From assembly GCF_029223195.1 (NCBI RefSeq), contig NZ_JARHUF010000007.1:62001-126000 (forward strand): a stretch of 64,000 nt of DNA. The letters are read 5' to 3'. Source of the stretch: Vibrio sp. CAU 1672 (GTDB taxonomy: Bacteria > Pseudomonadota > Gammaproteobacteria > Enterobacterales > Vibrionaceae). Positions 1 through 10,355 of this stretch are shown here, one piece after another. The first letter of the stretch is position 1, and every line of letters starts with the position of its first letter. The position numbers and the translations under genes were made by a program. The notes under the pieces are model-generated. The model did not search any database. It saw only the letters and a list, made by a program, of their open reading frames with translations, and was not told the DNA's origin.

Positions 1-11
1 CAGGTAAGGGA

Positions 12-2030
12 TTACAGTTCGGTAATGGCTTTACCTTTGCGCAGCTTGCGCACCCACATCCGGCTCGGGTGCAACTCACTCAGGACATCAACCGGCAGCG
101 GCAGCGGGTCAGCGCAGATTTGCGAGGTCAGCACTTCGGCCAGTAGCGGAGCCGAGCTTAAACCGCGCGAACCCAGCCCCAGCAAACAGAACAGGTTGGG
201 GTAGTGAGCGATCGGCTCAACCTGGTCGGGCTGTTTACCTTGCAGGTCATGATACTGTGATGCAACTGTCTCCAGGTCGGCAACATTGCCGACAAAAGGC
301 AAATGATCCCGGCTGACACAGCGGATCCCCTGGCGGGACTGGTTGCCGGAAGTATCGACTTGCGTTACCCAGGTTTGGTTTGGCACGCATCTGGCCAGTT
401 TAGCACTGTTGTCCTGCTGCGCGTGCGGATCAAACTCCCGATCCAGGTTGTCCCGATCATAGCTGGCACCAATGCAGTGATGCTGGTTGGCAGGGTTGGC
501 CGGTGTCATATAGCCGTCGTAGCACAGAACGGTTTTCAGTTGTGACAGTGTCTCCGTGGTCGGAATATGGCTGACCTGGCCTTTCACTTTGCCCAGCGGT
601 AACGCGGCGGTTTGGCTGAGGGCGTCAAAATCATGGCCGTTGGCCACCACCACGGCAGAATGTTCGAACGTGGTGCCATTGACGCTCAGTGACCAGCACT
701 GGCGGTCTTCATGCCAGTGCAGGGCCTCTACCCGGTGATTGTATTTGGCAGTAAGATGTTGATTATGTTCAAGGTCATCCAGCAGTCCGCGGGTGAGTTC
801 TGCCGGACACAGCCATCCCCCGAGAGGGTAATGGACTGAGGTGATATCCATCGGCAGGCCGATTGTTTCTGCGGTTTGCTCTGCCGTTAGCGGATGGATC
901 AGGTCATGGGCAAAGTTGCCAGCCAGCATGTTTTCCAACTTAGTGGTGGATTTGTCGTCCCACATTAACTGGGTAATCCCGCACCAGTCATGGGCAAACG
1001 GGATGCGTTCAGCAGCCTGGCGAATAAACTGACGGGCAAATAAAAATGCCGGAGCAAACACCCGTGAAACTCCGCTGTGGCTGCCGTTCAGCAGCGGGTA
1101 AACCGCCCCCTGGCGATTTCCTGAAGCGCCTTCGGCAGGCTGGGCATCCTGACAGTACAGGGTGACATTTTGCCCGCGCTGAACCAGGGCTTTGGCTAGG
1201 GCGGCACTGGCAATTCCCCCGCCAATAATGGCGATGGAATCGTGGTGAGACGCGGCGTTGCGGGCAAACCAGGGCAGGTGATTGGTCTGTGCGTGGCGCG
1301 TTTCCATAATGCCGGCAATCATGTCGCGCTTGGTGCCAAAGCCTTTGACCTTTTTCATCGTAAAGCCGGACTCAATCAAACCGCGGCGAACAAAACCGGC
1401 AGCGGTAAAAGTGGCAACCGTACAATCTTGTTTGGCTAATTTCGCCATGCCGTCAAACAGGCCCTGATTCCACATCTCCGGGTTTTTACTCGGTGCGAAA
1501 CCATCCAGGAACCAGGCATCGACAATGCCTTGCTCCGGGTAGGGGACCAGCGGCATGCAATCTTTGATGTCACCAAACCACAGATCCAACGTAATCGCCC
1601 CATTTTCGAGTACAATGCGATGGCATTCCGGTACTGCCGGCGGATAGTGTTGCTGGAGCTTTTCAGCGAATGGTGCCAGTTCAGGCCAGGCCTGGTGGGC
1701 TTTTTCCAGATCTTCCTGGCTGAGCGGGTATTTCTCAAAACTGATGAAATGCAATTCTTTTAGCGCAGCCTCTGGATTATCACGCCGAAATTGGCTAAAC
1801 CATTGCCATACGGCTAAGAAATTGAGGCCGGTACCAAAACCGGTTTCACCAATCACGAAACGTCGTTGGTCAAATTCTTGCCATCTTTGTGGGAGATGAT
1901 TTTGCTGGAGGAATACGTAGCGGGTTTCTTCCAGTCCGTTTACATTTGAAAAGTAAACATCATCGAACTGGTCAGAAACAGGGGTTCCTACTTCGTTCCA
2001 ACCGAGTTCTGCATTTTTAATCGAAGTCAT
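12..2030 (-). CDS. mnmC: bifunctional tRNA 5-methylaminomethyl-2-thiouridine biosynthesis protein MnmC
   Basis: MnmC carries out the last two steps of mnm5s2U synthesis at the tRNA wobble position. Its C-terminal FAD oxidoreductase removes the carboxymethyl group and its N-terminal SAM-dependent domain methylates the resulting amine. The N-terminal part carries the family block [19 protein letters not shown], followed by [12 protein letters not shown] dinucleotide-binding [14 protein letters not shown] motif opens the oxidoreductase half at about residue 265. The length of 672 residues is normal for the family. I start at the ATG at 2030 because [17 protein letters not shown] matches the family N-terminus; the frame stays open 32 codons further upstream. 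The gene is divergent from fabB. Confidence 0.95.
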   Translation of the reverse strand: MTSIKNAELGWNEVGTPVSDQFDDVYFSNVNGLEETRYVFLQQNHLPQRWQEFDQRRFVIGETGFGTGLNFLAVWQWFSQFRRDNPEAALKELHFISFEKYPLSQEDLEKAHQAWPELAPFAEKLQQHYPPAVPECHRIVLENGAITLDLWFGDIKDCMPLVPYPEQGIVDAWFLDGFAPSKNPEMWNQGLFDGMAKLAKQDCTVATFTAAGFVRRGLIESGFTMKKVKGFGTKRDMIAGIMETRHAQTNHLPWFARNAASHHDSIAIIGGGIASAALAKALVQRGQNVTLYCQDAQPAEGASGNRQGAVYPLLNGSHSGVSRVFAPAFLFARQFIRQAAERIPFAHDWCGITQLMWDDKSTTKLENMLAGNFAHDLIHPLTAEQTAETIGLPMDITSVHYPLGGWLCPAELTRGLLDDLEHNQHLTAKYNHRVEALHWHEDRQCWSLSVNGTTFEHSAVVVANGHDFDALSQTAALPLGKVKGQVSHIPTTETLSQLKTVLCYDGYMTPANPANQHHCIGASYDRDNLDREFDPHAQQDNSAKLARCVPNQTWVTQVDTSGNQSRQGIRCVSRDHLPFVGNVADLETVASQYHDLQGKQPDQVEPIAHYPNLFCLLGLGSRGLSSAPLLAEVLTSQICADPLPLPVDVLSELHPSRMWVRKLRKGKAITEL

Positions 2031-2091
2031 ATCAGGGCAAATTTGTGATTTGGTGCAGTTAAGATAGCGGGATTGTACGAATTTCTGGGAA

Positions 2092-2126
2092 AGCTGACCA
2101 CTTTTTACGGTTAACTTCGCTATCAT
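2092..2126 (+). promoter_or_regulatory. fabB promoter with FadR-like half-site
   Basis: A -10-like TATCAT lies at 2121-2126, and the hexamer 17 bases upstream (CCACTT) is a poor -35. At 2093-2102 the sequence GCTGACCACT reads TGGTCAGC on the other strand, which is a good half of the FadR consensus TGGTCNGACCA, while the other half is degenerate. FadR is a known activator of fabB in enterobacteria, binding close to the -35. A weak -35 next to the site fits that, but the match is partial. Confidence 0.35.
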
Positions 2127-2158
2127 CTAGCGGTATTTTGAATTATAGGAATGTCATA

Positions 2159-3370
2159 ATGAAACGAGTCGTAATCACCGGTATGGGTATTGTTTCCAGT
2201 ATCGGTAACAACGTCGAAGAAGTTCTAGCGTCTCTAAAAGCAGGTAAATCTGGCATTACTGCCTCTGAGCAGTTTAAAGAAAAAGGTCTGCGTTCGCAGG
2301 TGTGGGGTGATTTGAAAATTAACCCGGCTGAACACATTGACCGTAAACAGATGCGCTTTATGGGTGATGCGGCTGCGTATGCATACCTATCAATGCAGCA
2401 GGCAATCGAAGACGCTGGTCTGTCTGACGAGCAGGTTTCTAACGACCGTACTGGTATCGTTGCCGGCTCAGGCGGCGCCTCTTCGCTGAACCAGGCGGCC
2501 GCCGTGGATATTCTGCGTGAGAAAGGCGTGAAGCGCATTGGTCCTTACATGGTACCGCGTACGATGTCTTCTACGGTTTCAGCCTGTCTGGCGACACCAT
2601 TTAAAATCCGTGGCGTGAACTACTCGATGAGCTCGGCGTGTGCAACGTCTGCGCACTGTATCGGTCATGCGATGGAGCTTATCCAGTTGGGTAAACAAGA
2701 CATCGTTTTTGCTGGCGGTGGTGAAGAGCTTGACTGGACGCTAACCATGATGTTCGACGCAATGGGCGCATTGTCGACTAAGTACAATGACACGCCGGAA
2801 AAAGCCTCTCGTACCTATGATGCTGACCGTGACGGTTTCGTTATCTCAGGCGGTGGCGGCATGATGGTTATCGAAGAGCTGGAACACGCTCTGGCACGTG
2901 GCGCAAAAATCTACGGTGAAATCGTCGGTTACGGTGCAACATCGGATGGTTACGACATGGTTGCACCATCGGGTGAAGGCGCTGTGCGTTGTATGAAGAT
3001 GGCAATGCAGGATGTGGACGGTGTTGATTACGTTAATACGCACGGCACGTCTACGCCGGTGGGTGACGTGAAAGAGCTGGGTGCGATCCAGCAGCTGTTC
3101 GGTGAAAACAGCCCTGCTATCTCAGCAACCAAAGCCATGACGGGTCACGCACTGGGCGCGGCTGGCGTGCATGAAGCGATTTACTCGACCTTGATGCTGG
3201 AGCACAACTTTATTGCTCCAAGTATCAACATTGAAAACCTGGACGAAGCGGCACAGGGTCTGGATATTGTGACGGATACCCGTGACGCAGAGCTGACTAC
3301 CGTAATGTCTAACAGCTTTGGCTTTGGCGGTACAAACGCAACGCTCGTAATTAAGAAGTACCAAGGCTAA
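2159..3370 (+). CDS. fabB: beta-ketoacyl-ACP synthase I FabB
   Basis: FabB condenses malonyl-ACP with acyl-ACP in type II fatty acid synthesis and is needed to elongate unsaturated chains. The 403-residue thiolase-fold protein has the nucleophile cysteine in [12 protein letters not shown], the first catalytic histidine in [11 protein letters not shown], and the second in [12 protein letters not shown]. The glycine-rich [12 protein letters not shown] closes it. The ATG at 2159 follows AGGA at 2147-2150; an in-frame start seven codons earlier lacks a better ribosome site. The gene stands alone and is followed by a long 3' UTR with two stem-loops. Confidence 0.97.
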   Translation: MKRVVITGMGIVSSIGNNVEEVLASLKAGKSGITASEQFKEKGLRSQVWGDLKINPAEHIDRKQMRFMGDAAAYAYLSMQQAIEDAGLSDEQVSNDRTGIVAGSGGASSLNQAAAVDILREKGVKRIGPYMVPRTMSSTVSACLATPFKIRGVNYSMSSACATSAHCIGHAMELIQLGKQDIVFAGGGEELDWTLTMMFDAMGALSTKYNDTPEKASRTYDADRDGFVISGGGGMMVIEELEHALARGAKIYGEIVGYGATSDGYDMVAPSGEGAVRCMKMAMQDVDGVDYVNTHGTSTPVGDVKELGAIQQLFGENSPAISATKAMTGHALGAAGVHEAIYSTLMLEHNFIAPSINIENLDEAAQGLDIVTDTRDAELTTVMSNSFGFGGTNATLVIKKYQG

Positions 3371-3399
3371 CTGAATTTGCTGGCAGCAACCAGCAATCC

Positions 3400-3516
3400 A
3401 GTTTCCAGAGCTGACTGCTTCGGTGGTCGAACAGACGCAGACTCTATCCCAAGGAGAGCGGGATAGGATCCTTTTGTTCTGGAACTTTGCCCGGCTATAT
3501 GCCGGGCTTTTTCTTT
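3400..3516 (+). ncRNA. farS: candidate FarS sRNA from the fabB 3' UTR
   Basis: In Vibrio cholerae, RNase E processing of the fabB 3' UTR releases the Hfq-dependent sRNA FarS, which represses fadE. Here the fabB stop codon is followed by about 120 bases without a gene, holding a 7-bp stem-loop (CTATCCC at 3444-3450 with GGGATAG at 3460-3466). An intrinsic terminator with a U-rich tail ends the region. Position, size and architecture fit FarS. The 5' end is a guess because processing cannot be seen in DNA, and I did not align the seed. Confidence 0.5.
3489..3516 (+). terminator. Rho-independent terminator after fabB/FarS
   Basis: GCCCGGC and GCCGGGC pair around a TATAT loop, followed by TTTTTCTTTT. 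Confidence 0.85.
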
Positions 3517-3592
3517 TGTATTTCTTGAGATTTTTCGCGAAAAGGGCACAATCTCTGCAATTAATAAAAATGGATCTAAAAACGCTGGCACT

Positions 3593-4726
3593 ATGAAAAT
3601 AATTGTTGATGAAAACATGCCGTACGCTGAAGAGCTTTTTAGCCAACTCGGTGAGGTGATTCTTAAGCCCGGCCGCACCCTGACGGCGGATGATTTGGTT
3701 GATGTCGATGCCCTGATGATTCGTTCTGTTACCAAGGTGAATGCCGAGTTGATCAGTAAAGCCAACAAACTCAAGTTTGTTGGTACCGCCACTGCGGGTA
3801 TGGATCATGTCGACCAGGCGCTGTTACAACAAAAAGGGATTTTCTTTACCGCAGCGCCCGGTTGTAACAAAGTCGGGGTTGCCGAATACGTGTTCAGCGT
3901 GATGATGGTGCTGGCACAACAACAGGGTTTCTCAGTGCTGGACAAAACCGTCGGGATTATTGGCGCAGGCCAGGTTGGCAGTTATCTGGAGAAATGTCTG
4001 AAAGGGATGGGGATTAAAGTTCTGATTAACGACCCATTCAAACAGCAAGAAGGCGACCCGCGCACCTTTACGCCACTGGCCGAGTTGATTGAAGCGTCAG
4101 ACATTATTACTTTACATACGCCGATCACGACAGACGGCCCGTATCCAACTCACCATATGTTTGATGCCGGGATTTTAAATGGATTACGCGGCGACCAAAT
4201 CCTTATTAACGCAGCGCGTGGTCCTGTGGTTGATAATCATGCATTAAAGCAACGTTTAATGAAAAACGATGGTTTTACTGCCGCACTGGATGTATTTGAA
4301 TTTGAGCCAGAGGTTGATATGGAGCTTGTGCCTCTGCTAGCATTCGCCACCCCTCACGTTGCAGGTTATGGCCTGGAGGGGAAAGCTCGCGGTACGACGA
4401 TGATTTTTAATCGCTACTGTGAGTTCTTAAGTAACGAATTACGTGCGCACGCCAGCGATTTACTGCCGACCGCTCCGATCCCTACTATGGTATTAGACAG
4501 AGCGTGGGATGAAGCAACGCTGCATACTATCACGCAGTTAATCTATGATGTGCGTAAAGATGACGCTCTTTTCCGCCGCGAAATCAGTCAGCCAGGTGCA
4601 TTCGACCTGATGCGTAAAAATTACTGGGATCGCCGCGAATACAGTGCTGTCACGCTAGTGGGAAATCAAACATGCAATCTTGCGCCACTAGCAGAACTAG
4701 GTTTTCAGGTTGAGGTAAGTCAATGA
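3593..4726 (+). CDS. pdxB: 4-phosphoerythronate dehydrogenase PdxB
   Basis: PdxB oxidises 4-phospho-D-erythronate with NAD in the DXP-dependent pyridoxal phosphate pathway. It is a D-2-hydroxyacid dehydrogenase of 377 residues. The NAD-binding motif is [13 protein letters not shown], and the family arginine lies in [10 protein letters not shown], with the glutamate and histidine of the relay in the following segment ([13 protein letters not shown], then [13 protein letters not shown]). The C-terminal dimerisation domain ends about where the family ends. The last codons overlap the asd start by four bases, so the two genes are translationally coupled. Confidence 0.95.
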   Translation: MKIIVDENMPYAEELFSQLGEVILKPGRTLTADDLVDVDALMIRSVTKVNAELISKANKLKFVGTATAGMDHVDQALLQQKGIFFTAAPGCNKVGVAEYVFSVMMVLAQQQGFSVLDKTVGIIGAGQVGSYLEKCLKGMGIKVLINDPFKQQEGDPRTFTPLAELIEASDIITLHTPITTDGPYPTHHMFDAGILNGLRGDQILINAARGPVVDNHALKQRLMKNDGFTAALDVFEFEPEVDMELVPLLAFATPHVAGYGLEGKARGTTMIFNRYCEFLSNELRAHASDLLPTAPIPTMVLDRAWDEATLHTITQLIYDVRKDDALFRREISQPGAFDLMRKNYWDRREYSAVTLVGNQTCNLAPLAELGFQVEVSQ

Positions 4727-5736
4727 GCCAGCAATACAATGTTGCCGTATTAGGTGCGACCGGTGCGGTCGGTGAAACAATTTTGGAAGTGCTTCAGGAG
4801 CGCAAGTTCCCGGTAGGTGAAATTTTCCTCCTGGCGAGTGAGCGCAGTGAAGGCAAGACTTACCGCTTCAACGGTAAAACCGTCCGTGTGCAAAACGTGG
4901 AAGAGTTTGACTGGTCACAAGCGCACATCGCTCTGTTTTCAGCCGGTGGTGAACTGTCGGCTAAATGGGCGCCTGTTGCGGCAGACGAAGGTGTGATCGT
5001 GATTGATAACACGTCACACTTCCGCTACGAGTACGATATTCCGCTGGTGGTGCCGGAAGTCAACCCGGAAGCAATCGCGGAGTTCCGTAACCGCAACATT
5101 ATCGCGAACCCAAACTGCTCGACCATTCAGATGTTGGTGGCACTGAAGCCAATCCATGATGCCGTGGGTATCGAACGCATCAACGTTTCCACTTATCAGT
5201 CGGTATCGGGTGCTGGTAAAGCCGGTATTGATGAACTGGCGGGGCAAACCGCTAAACTGCTTAACGGGATACCGGCTGAGAACAAGCAGTTCTCACAACA
5301 GATCGCATTCAACTGTATTCCTCAAATCGACCAGATGATGGAAAACGGCTACACCAAAGAAGAGATGAAAATGGTGTGGGAAACGCAGAAAATTTTTAAC
5401 GATCCATCTATCACCGTAAACCCGACCTGTGTGCGTGTACCGGTATTCTATGGCCACGCTGAAGCGCTGCATGTAGAAACCCGCGCCCCAATCGATGCCC
5501 AGGAAGTGATTAACCTTCTTGAGCAAACTGAAGGGGTAGAAGTCTTCCACGGTGAAGATTTCCCAACCCAAGTGCGCGATGCCGGCGGTAAAGACCATGT
5601 GATGGTTGGTCGTATCCGCAACGACATCAGTCATCATAGTGGGATTAACCTTTGGGTTGTAGCGGATAACGTGCGTAAAGGTGCGGCCACTAATGCGGTA
5701 CAGATTGCGGAAGTGTTGATCCGTGATTACTACTGA
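4723..5736 (+). CDS. asd: aspartate-semialdehyde dehydrogenase
   Basis: The enzyme reduces L-aspartyl phosphate to the semialdehyde, the branch point to lysine/diaminopimelate, threonine and methionine. It starts with the NADP-binding [12 protein letters not shown]. The active cysteine lies in [10 protein letters not shown], the SVSGAGKAG substrate loop follows, and the basic GHAEALHVE region lies further on. The 337-residue length matches the Vibrio type that sits beside pdxB; the enterobacterial Usg protein is a paralogue at this position, but here the catalytic residues are kept. ATGA overlap with pdxB; a terminator lies 24 bases after the stop. Confidence 0.93.
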   Translation: MSQQYNVAVLGATGAVGETILEVLQERKFPVGEIFLLASERSEGKTYRFNGKTVRVQNVEEFDWSQAHIALFSAGGELSAKWAPVAADEGVIVIDNTSHFRYEYDIPLVVPEVNPEAIAEFRNRNIIANPNCSTIQMLVALKPIHDAVGIERINVSTYQSVSGAGKAGIDELAGQTAKLLNGIPAENKQFSQQIAFNCIPQIDQMMENGYTKEEMKMVWETQKIFNDPSITVNPTCVRVPVFYGHAEALHVETRAPIDAQEVINLLEQTEGVEVFHGEDFPTQVRDAGGKDHVMVGRIRNDISHHSGINLWVVADNVRKGAATNAVQIAEVLIRDYY

Positions 5737-5759
5737 TTAGTTTTGTTTAACTTATTTGA

Positions 5760-5785
5760 GCCTCGCACTACGCGGGGCTTTTTGT
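5760..5785 (+). terminator. terminator after asd
   Basis: GCCTCGC and GCGGGGC pair around a short loop (ACTAC), followed by TTTTTG. Confidence 0.8.
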
Positions 5786-5990
5786 TTGCTACGAGACTGT
5801 TGAGTCACCGCCCTGGATGAGTAAAAAAACATCACGGAAGGCGGGTCTGGCGACATTTTTATGTGAGATTAGTACGAATATCGCGTGGGGCACGCATTTT
5901 TTTTCTTCAACCCTGTAGTTTTGGGTGTCATATCCGATATATTTAGCGATCACGATTTCAAATTATTACTAGCACCTAGCTGAGCTTTCT

Positions 5991-8900
5991 ATGCGTCAAA
6001 ATTCTAAGCGTTTATTAGCCGCACTCATACTAATGACCGCGACTCAGACATCACCACTGGCTCAAGCCGAAGGCATTCGACTTGTAGGCCCTTCCGGTGA
6101 AGTGCAATCTTCTCCAATTTACGCTGAGCCGATTGAGCGAGCACAACCCGATAGGGATAGTGTCCAGCCATCTCGTTTCTATGGTCCAACCAAGGCAAAT
6201 GAGACCTTGTGGTCGGTAGCATCACAACTTCGACCTTCACGTGCCGTCTCGGTACAGCAAACGCTTTTCGCCATTTACCGCATTAACCCTCAAGCGTTTG
6301 AACAGCAAAATATTCATGGCCTTATCCCGGGTAGTCAATTACGTGTGCCATCAATCGAACAAATACGCAGTGCCACTACAGCTCAGGCGATCGCCGTGAT
6401 GAAAGCGCACGAGGCGAAGCTGACTCCTGCTGTGCCAGTTAAGGTACCAGCCCCGGAGATAAAATCGAAAGCTAAGCCTGAGTCGGCGCTACAGTCAGCG
6501 AAACCTGCACCAGCCAAGCCGGTTGTTGATGCGGTGAAACCAGCCCCCGTCCCTGCGCTTGATACTTCGCCTGAAGGTCAGAAGCAAGTTAGTGAACTTA
6601 AAGATAAGCTACAAATCTCTCAGGGAGAGCTTGAGTCACTGGAAGAGAAAAATCATCGATTGCGCTTAATGTTGTCGGAGGTTCAGAGCGAAGTTGAAAC
6701 ACTCAAAACCGAGTTAAATGATGAAGATCGCATTCGTAGCGAAGTTGAAAAATTGCTTGAAGCAGAGCGCCAGCGTCTTGCTGAGCAGCAGCGGATGCAG
6801 CCGAGTCTTCTCGATCAGATCCTGGGGAACGGTTGGTTGGTCGCTCTGACGGCATTAATTCCCGGCGTGTTGATTGCGTTATTGATAGTGGTGCTGCTTG
6901 GACGTCGTTCAAATTCGGCCAAAGAAGACGCAGCAGAGGAAGCGGCACAAGTCGCCCCAGTTGTTGCCGAATCAGCAGAACTGACGGCACCAACGGATGA
7001 GTTACTTGATGACCTCAGCTTAGATGATGATTTGTTTGCCGACGATAGTGAGACTGATGGGCAACAAGAGAATGCTGAGGAGCAGGAAGAAGACATTTTT
7101 GCCGATCTGGACAGTGATGATCTGGACTTTAACCTGGAAGGTGAGCTTGATGAAGACCCATTTGCCAGTATTGGTGATGATGGGGATCTGGATGTTGGGT
7201 TCGATGAATTTGACACCTCAGCCAGCAGTATCAGCGTTAATGGCGATGAGAAAGCGCTGGGCCTTGAGGAAATGGAGCGTGCTCTTGATGAGGTTACTCC
7301 ACAGCTTGAGGTGCTCGACGAGGCGGGTGACGAAGATGGGTTTGACTTGTCGGATGACGAACCGTCTCAGGATGGCCATTCTATGTCTGATGAGGAGTTT
7401 GCTGAGTTATTGTCAGCCGATGAACCTACAGAGGAGTTGCCAAGTGGTGATTTAGATCAATCTATCCTGGATGAGTTGCTCTCAGGTATGGGCGAAGATG
7501 ATCTTGAACTGGATGTGACTGAGTCTGCGAACAACGAAACCATATCAGACAGTGCCTTCTCTGCCGGCGTCGCCTCAGATGACGATATTGATAAGCTGTT
7601 GGCACAATATGATCAAAATGGTGACGATGACAGTAGCAATGTTATTCCAGATGAGCCCGTGCCGTATATCCAGCCACACAGCGATGCATCTGACACGTCA
7701 ACAGTTGTCGCTGAACAAGTCGCCGATACCGAAAGTGATCCATTGGCCGAGCTAGAGCAACTATCCGGTTTAGCTGAAGAAGTGGTGCTGGAGGATGACA
7801 GCACAGAACTGCTGGATGAACTTCTGGACTTTGATGATGAAGCCGAGGTTGAAGATTTTGATCCGCTGACTGAGTTGGAACAGTTGTCTGGTGTCGATGA
7901 TGTGGCCGTGGAGCTGGATGAAAACAGTACCGATCTGCTCGATGACTGGATTGAGTCAGAATCTGAAATGGCTACATCAGCAGGTGATGAGAGCGACGGT
8001 GAATGGGATCCGTTTGATGACCTGATCCAGGAAGAGGAAACAACTAACCAGTCGAGTGATGAAAACTTGCTGGCGTCACTTGGATTTGCTGACTCATCAG
8101 CGTCTGAATCGGTTAGCGAAGTTGAGCAACCAGCCGGGGTGGTTGCTGAAGAAGATGAAACCTTGGCGGGTGAGCTTGATATTGATTCTCTATTAGCTGA
8201 TAACGCGCCCGTTGAAGCGCCGGTATCAACGCATAGCGATCAAGCGGAACCTGAAAAGGCGTTCGATAGCCACAGTTTTATCGGCGACCTGGAAGATTCG
8301 GCTCCGAAACACGACCCGTTATTGAATGAGCCGGATACTTTGTCCGAGTTCCAATCAGAATCTGCTGATGGGAATGGTGGAGAGGCAGAGTTGGGTGTGG
8401 ATGATGACGCTGGTTTGCAGGCCTTGGCCGGGCAGGAGCTGTCATCAACGCAAGATGAGGTTCCGGACATCAGCCCCGATGAGGTAAGCCCTGAACCAGA
8501 GAATACGCCACAACCAAAGGCAACTCCGACCCCCAATACGCTGGCAAATGAGTTTGGTGTGCCTCAGGAAGAAGATTGGTTGTTGGATGGCGATGATCAG
8601 GACATAGTGGCAGACGACCTGACACTGGCAGAGGTGGAGGTTGATCTGGAGCCTGTGGCAGCCGATGACAGCGAGTTGAGTTTTGATGAGCTGGAACTGC
8701 CCGAGTTCGGGGAACAGGATGCAGCGGCTGTAATGGCGGACGAACCGGCATTGGCGGACACTAATCCGGAGCCCGTGGCAGCCGATGACAGCGAGTTGAG
8801 TTTTGATGAGCTGGAACTGCCCGAGTTCGGGGAGCAGGATGCAGCGGCTGCGATGGCGGACGAACCGGCACTGGCGGACACTAATCCGGAGCCCGTGGCA

Positions 8901-10262
8901 GCAGACGCAAGCGAGTTGAGTTTTGATGAGCTGGAACTGCCCGAGTTCGGCGAACAGGATGCGGCGGCTGCGATGGCAGGCGAACCGGCATTGGCGGACA
9001 CTAATCCGGAGCCCGTGGCAGCAGACGCAAGCGAGTTGAGTTTCGACGAGCTGGAACTGCCCGAGTTCGGCGAACAGGATGCGGTGGCTGCGATGGCGGA
9101 CGAACCGGTACTGGCGGACACTAATCCGGAGCCCGTGGCAGCAGACGCAAGCGAGTTGAGTTTCGACGAGCTGGAACTGCCTGAATTTGGCGAACAGGAT
9201 GCGGCGGCTGCGATGGCAGGCGAACCGGCCCTGGCAGAAATCACAGCGGCGCCTGTGGCAGCAGATGACAGCGAGTTGAGTTTCGATGAGCTGGAACTGC
9301 CCGAGTTCGGCGAACAGGATGCGGCGGCTGCGATGGCAGACGAACCGGCACTGGCAGACATCACACCGGAGCCTGTGGCAGCCGATGACAGCGAGTTGAG
9401 TTTCGACGAGCTGGAACTGCCGGAGTTCGGCGAACAGGATGCAGCGGCTGCGATGGCCGGCGAACCAACTCCGGAAGGTTTAGACTTTGATGGGCGAGAA
9501 ACCGATAGTGATACTATCACCGCTCAAGAGCCGGCCAGCAAACAAGGGGTTGAGCCACATGCCGACCCGGAGCAAGACGCACTATTTGATATGTTTGCCC
9601 AGCAAGGTGAGTTTCAGGTAGGGGCAGAGCCTCAAACCGCTGCTGAACCGGCGCTGGATGGCATTGATGAAGCGACCATGGCGTCATTGCTGTCTGAGGA
9701 AACGGGCAATGATATTATCAATGAGAAACCAGACAGTGAGGCAAGCGACAGTGCTGGCCTGGATTTTGATGCCATGCTTGATGTCGGTGAAGACTGGAAT
9801 GGCTTTAAACTCCAGCCGGAGCAGGCGGCACAGATCTCAGCAGAGGTGCCAGAAGATCAGCGAGAAGTATGGAGCTCGTCGGAAGCGCTGACTCAGCCGG
9901 ATATTTCGGCAGAAGACTGGGCGGATCAACAAGAGCTGGAGGATTTTGATCCCAAGAAAAGCCAGTTTATGACCATTGATGAACTGATGGCGCAAGTTGA
10001 TCGTGATGGTGGTGAGTTTGAAGAACAGGCTTTGATGCTCGATGTTGGATTGAATGAGTTTCCAGACGTGATCGGCGACAACGGCGACGTTGATGTTGAT
10101 AACAATGCAGAAGCGGCCGGTAAGCTGGATTTGGCTAAGATTTACCTGGAAATGAATGATAATTCTGGGGCAGTAAAACTGCTTGAAGAGGCCATTGTTG
10201 ATGGCGATGATGACATTCGCCGCGAGGCTAAAGCGCTTATTGATGAGATAAACGGCCGTTAG
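5991..10262 (+). CDS. fimV: FimV polar hub protein (LysM, transmembrane, acidic repeats, TPR-like C-terminus)
   Basis: FimV/HubP-type proteins bind peptidoglycan and mark the cell pole, recruiting flagellar, chemotaxis and chromosome-origin partners in Vibrio. The 1423-residue protein has an N-terminal signal segment (about 1-27), a LysM-like region (about 63-120), a proline/alanine linker, a coiled coil (about 197-266) and one membrane helix (about 280-304, WLVALTALIPGVLIALLIV). A very acidic cytoplasmic region follows. Seven near-identical 40-residue units lie at about 888-1160. The conserved FimV C-terminal domain (about 1366-1423, KLDLAKIYLEMND) ends it. The ribosome site is weak. Its own terminator follows. 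Confidence 0.92.
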   Translation: MRQNSKRLLAALILMTATQTSPLAQAEGIRLVGPSGEVQSSPIYAEPIERAQPDRDSVQPSRFYGPTKANETLWSVASQLRPSRAVSVQQTLFAIYRINPQAFEQQNIHGLIPGSQLRVPSIEQIRSATTAQAIAVMKAHEAKLTPAVPVKVPAPEIKSKAKPESALQSAKPAPAKPVVDAVKPAPVPALDTSPEGQKQVSELKDKLQISQGELESLEEKNHRLRLMLSEVQSEVETLKTELNDEDRIRSEVEKLLEAERQRLAEQQRMQPSLLDQILGNGWLVALTALIPGVLIALLIVVLLGRRSNSAKEDAAEEAAQVAPVVAESAELTAPTDELLDDLSLDDDLFADDSETDGQQENAEEQEEDIFADLDSDDLDFNLEGELDEDPFASIGDDGDLDVGFDEFDTSASSISVNGDEKALGLEEMERALDEVTPQLEVLDEAGDEDGFDLSDDEPSQDGHSMSDEEFAELLSADEPTEELPSGDLDQSILDELLSGMGEDDLELDVTESANNETISDSAFSAGVASDDDIDKLLAQYDQNGDDDSSNVIPDEPVPYIQPHSDASDTSTVVAEQVADTESDPLAELEQLSGLAEEVVLEDDSTELLDELLDFDDEAEVEDFDPLTELEQLSGVDDVAVELDENSTDLLDDWIESESEMATSAGDESDGEWDPFDDLIQEEETTNQSSDENLLASLGFADSSASESVSEVEQPAGVVAEEDETLAGELDIDSLLADNAPVEAPVSTHSDQAEPEKAFDSHSFIGDLEDSAPKHDPLLNEPDTLSEFQSESADGNGGEAELGVDDDAGLQALAGQELSSTQDEVPDISPDEVSPEPENTPQPKATPTPNTLANEFGVPQEEDWLLDGDDQDIVADDLTLAEVEVDLEPVAADDSELSFDELELPEFGEQDAAAVMADEPALADTNPEPVAADDSELSFDELELPEFGEQDAAAAMADEPALADTNPEPVAADASELSFDELELPEFGEQDAAAAMAGEPALADTNPEPVAADASELSFDELELPEFGEQDAVAAMADEPVLADTNPEPVAADASELSFDELELPEFGEQDAAAAMAGEPALAEITAAPVAADDSELSFDELELPEFGEQDAAAAMADEPALADITPEPVAADDSELSFDELELPEFGEQDAAAAMAGEPTPEGLDFDGRETDSDTITAQEPASKQGVEPHADPEQDALFDMFAQQGEFQVGAEPQTAAEPALDGIDEATMASLLSEETGNDIINEKPDSEASDSAGLDFDAMLDVGEDWNGFKLQPEQAAQISAEVPEDQREVWSSSEALTQPDISAEDWADQQELEDFDPKKSQFMTIDELMAQVDRDGGEFEEQALMLDVGLNEFPDVIGDNGDVDVDNNAEAAGKLDLAKIYLEMNDNSGAVKLLEEAIVDGDDDIRREAKALIDEINGR
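8652..9472 (+). repeat. seven tandem 120-bp repeats inside fimV
   Basis: A 120-bp unit recurs seven times in phase with the reading frame. Each unit encodes 40 residues containing SELSFDELELPEFGEQDA and an alanine-rich spacer with DEPALADTNPE-like ends. The seventh copy loses the pattern in its last few residues. Copies differ by few bases, some at the third codon position, so this is a recent amplification and a likely site of copy-number change. The open frame on the other strand here is a by-product of the repeat. Confidence 0.97.
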
Positions 10263-10271
10263 GCTAAATAT

Positions 10272-10298
10272 AAAGGGCAGCACAGGCTGCCCTTTTTG
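10272..10298 (+). terminator. terminator after fimV
   Basis: AAAGGGCAGC and GCTGCCCTTT pair around ACAG, followed by a T run. Confidence 0.85.
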
Positions 10299-10355
10299 TA
10301 TCTATCCAGACTTAAGTATATACTTCCCGCCCCATTTTAGAGTTCGAAGGTCAAA

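Noticed and set aside
8641..9480. CRISPR array
   Set aside because: The 120-bp units are contiguous, in phase with the FimV frame, and have no unique spacers.
8597..9520. 307-residue open frame on the minus strand across the fimV repeats
   Set aside because: It is antisense to the in-frame FimV repeats; its Ser/Ala-rich repetitive product mirrors the repeat and has no ribosome site.
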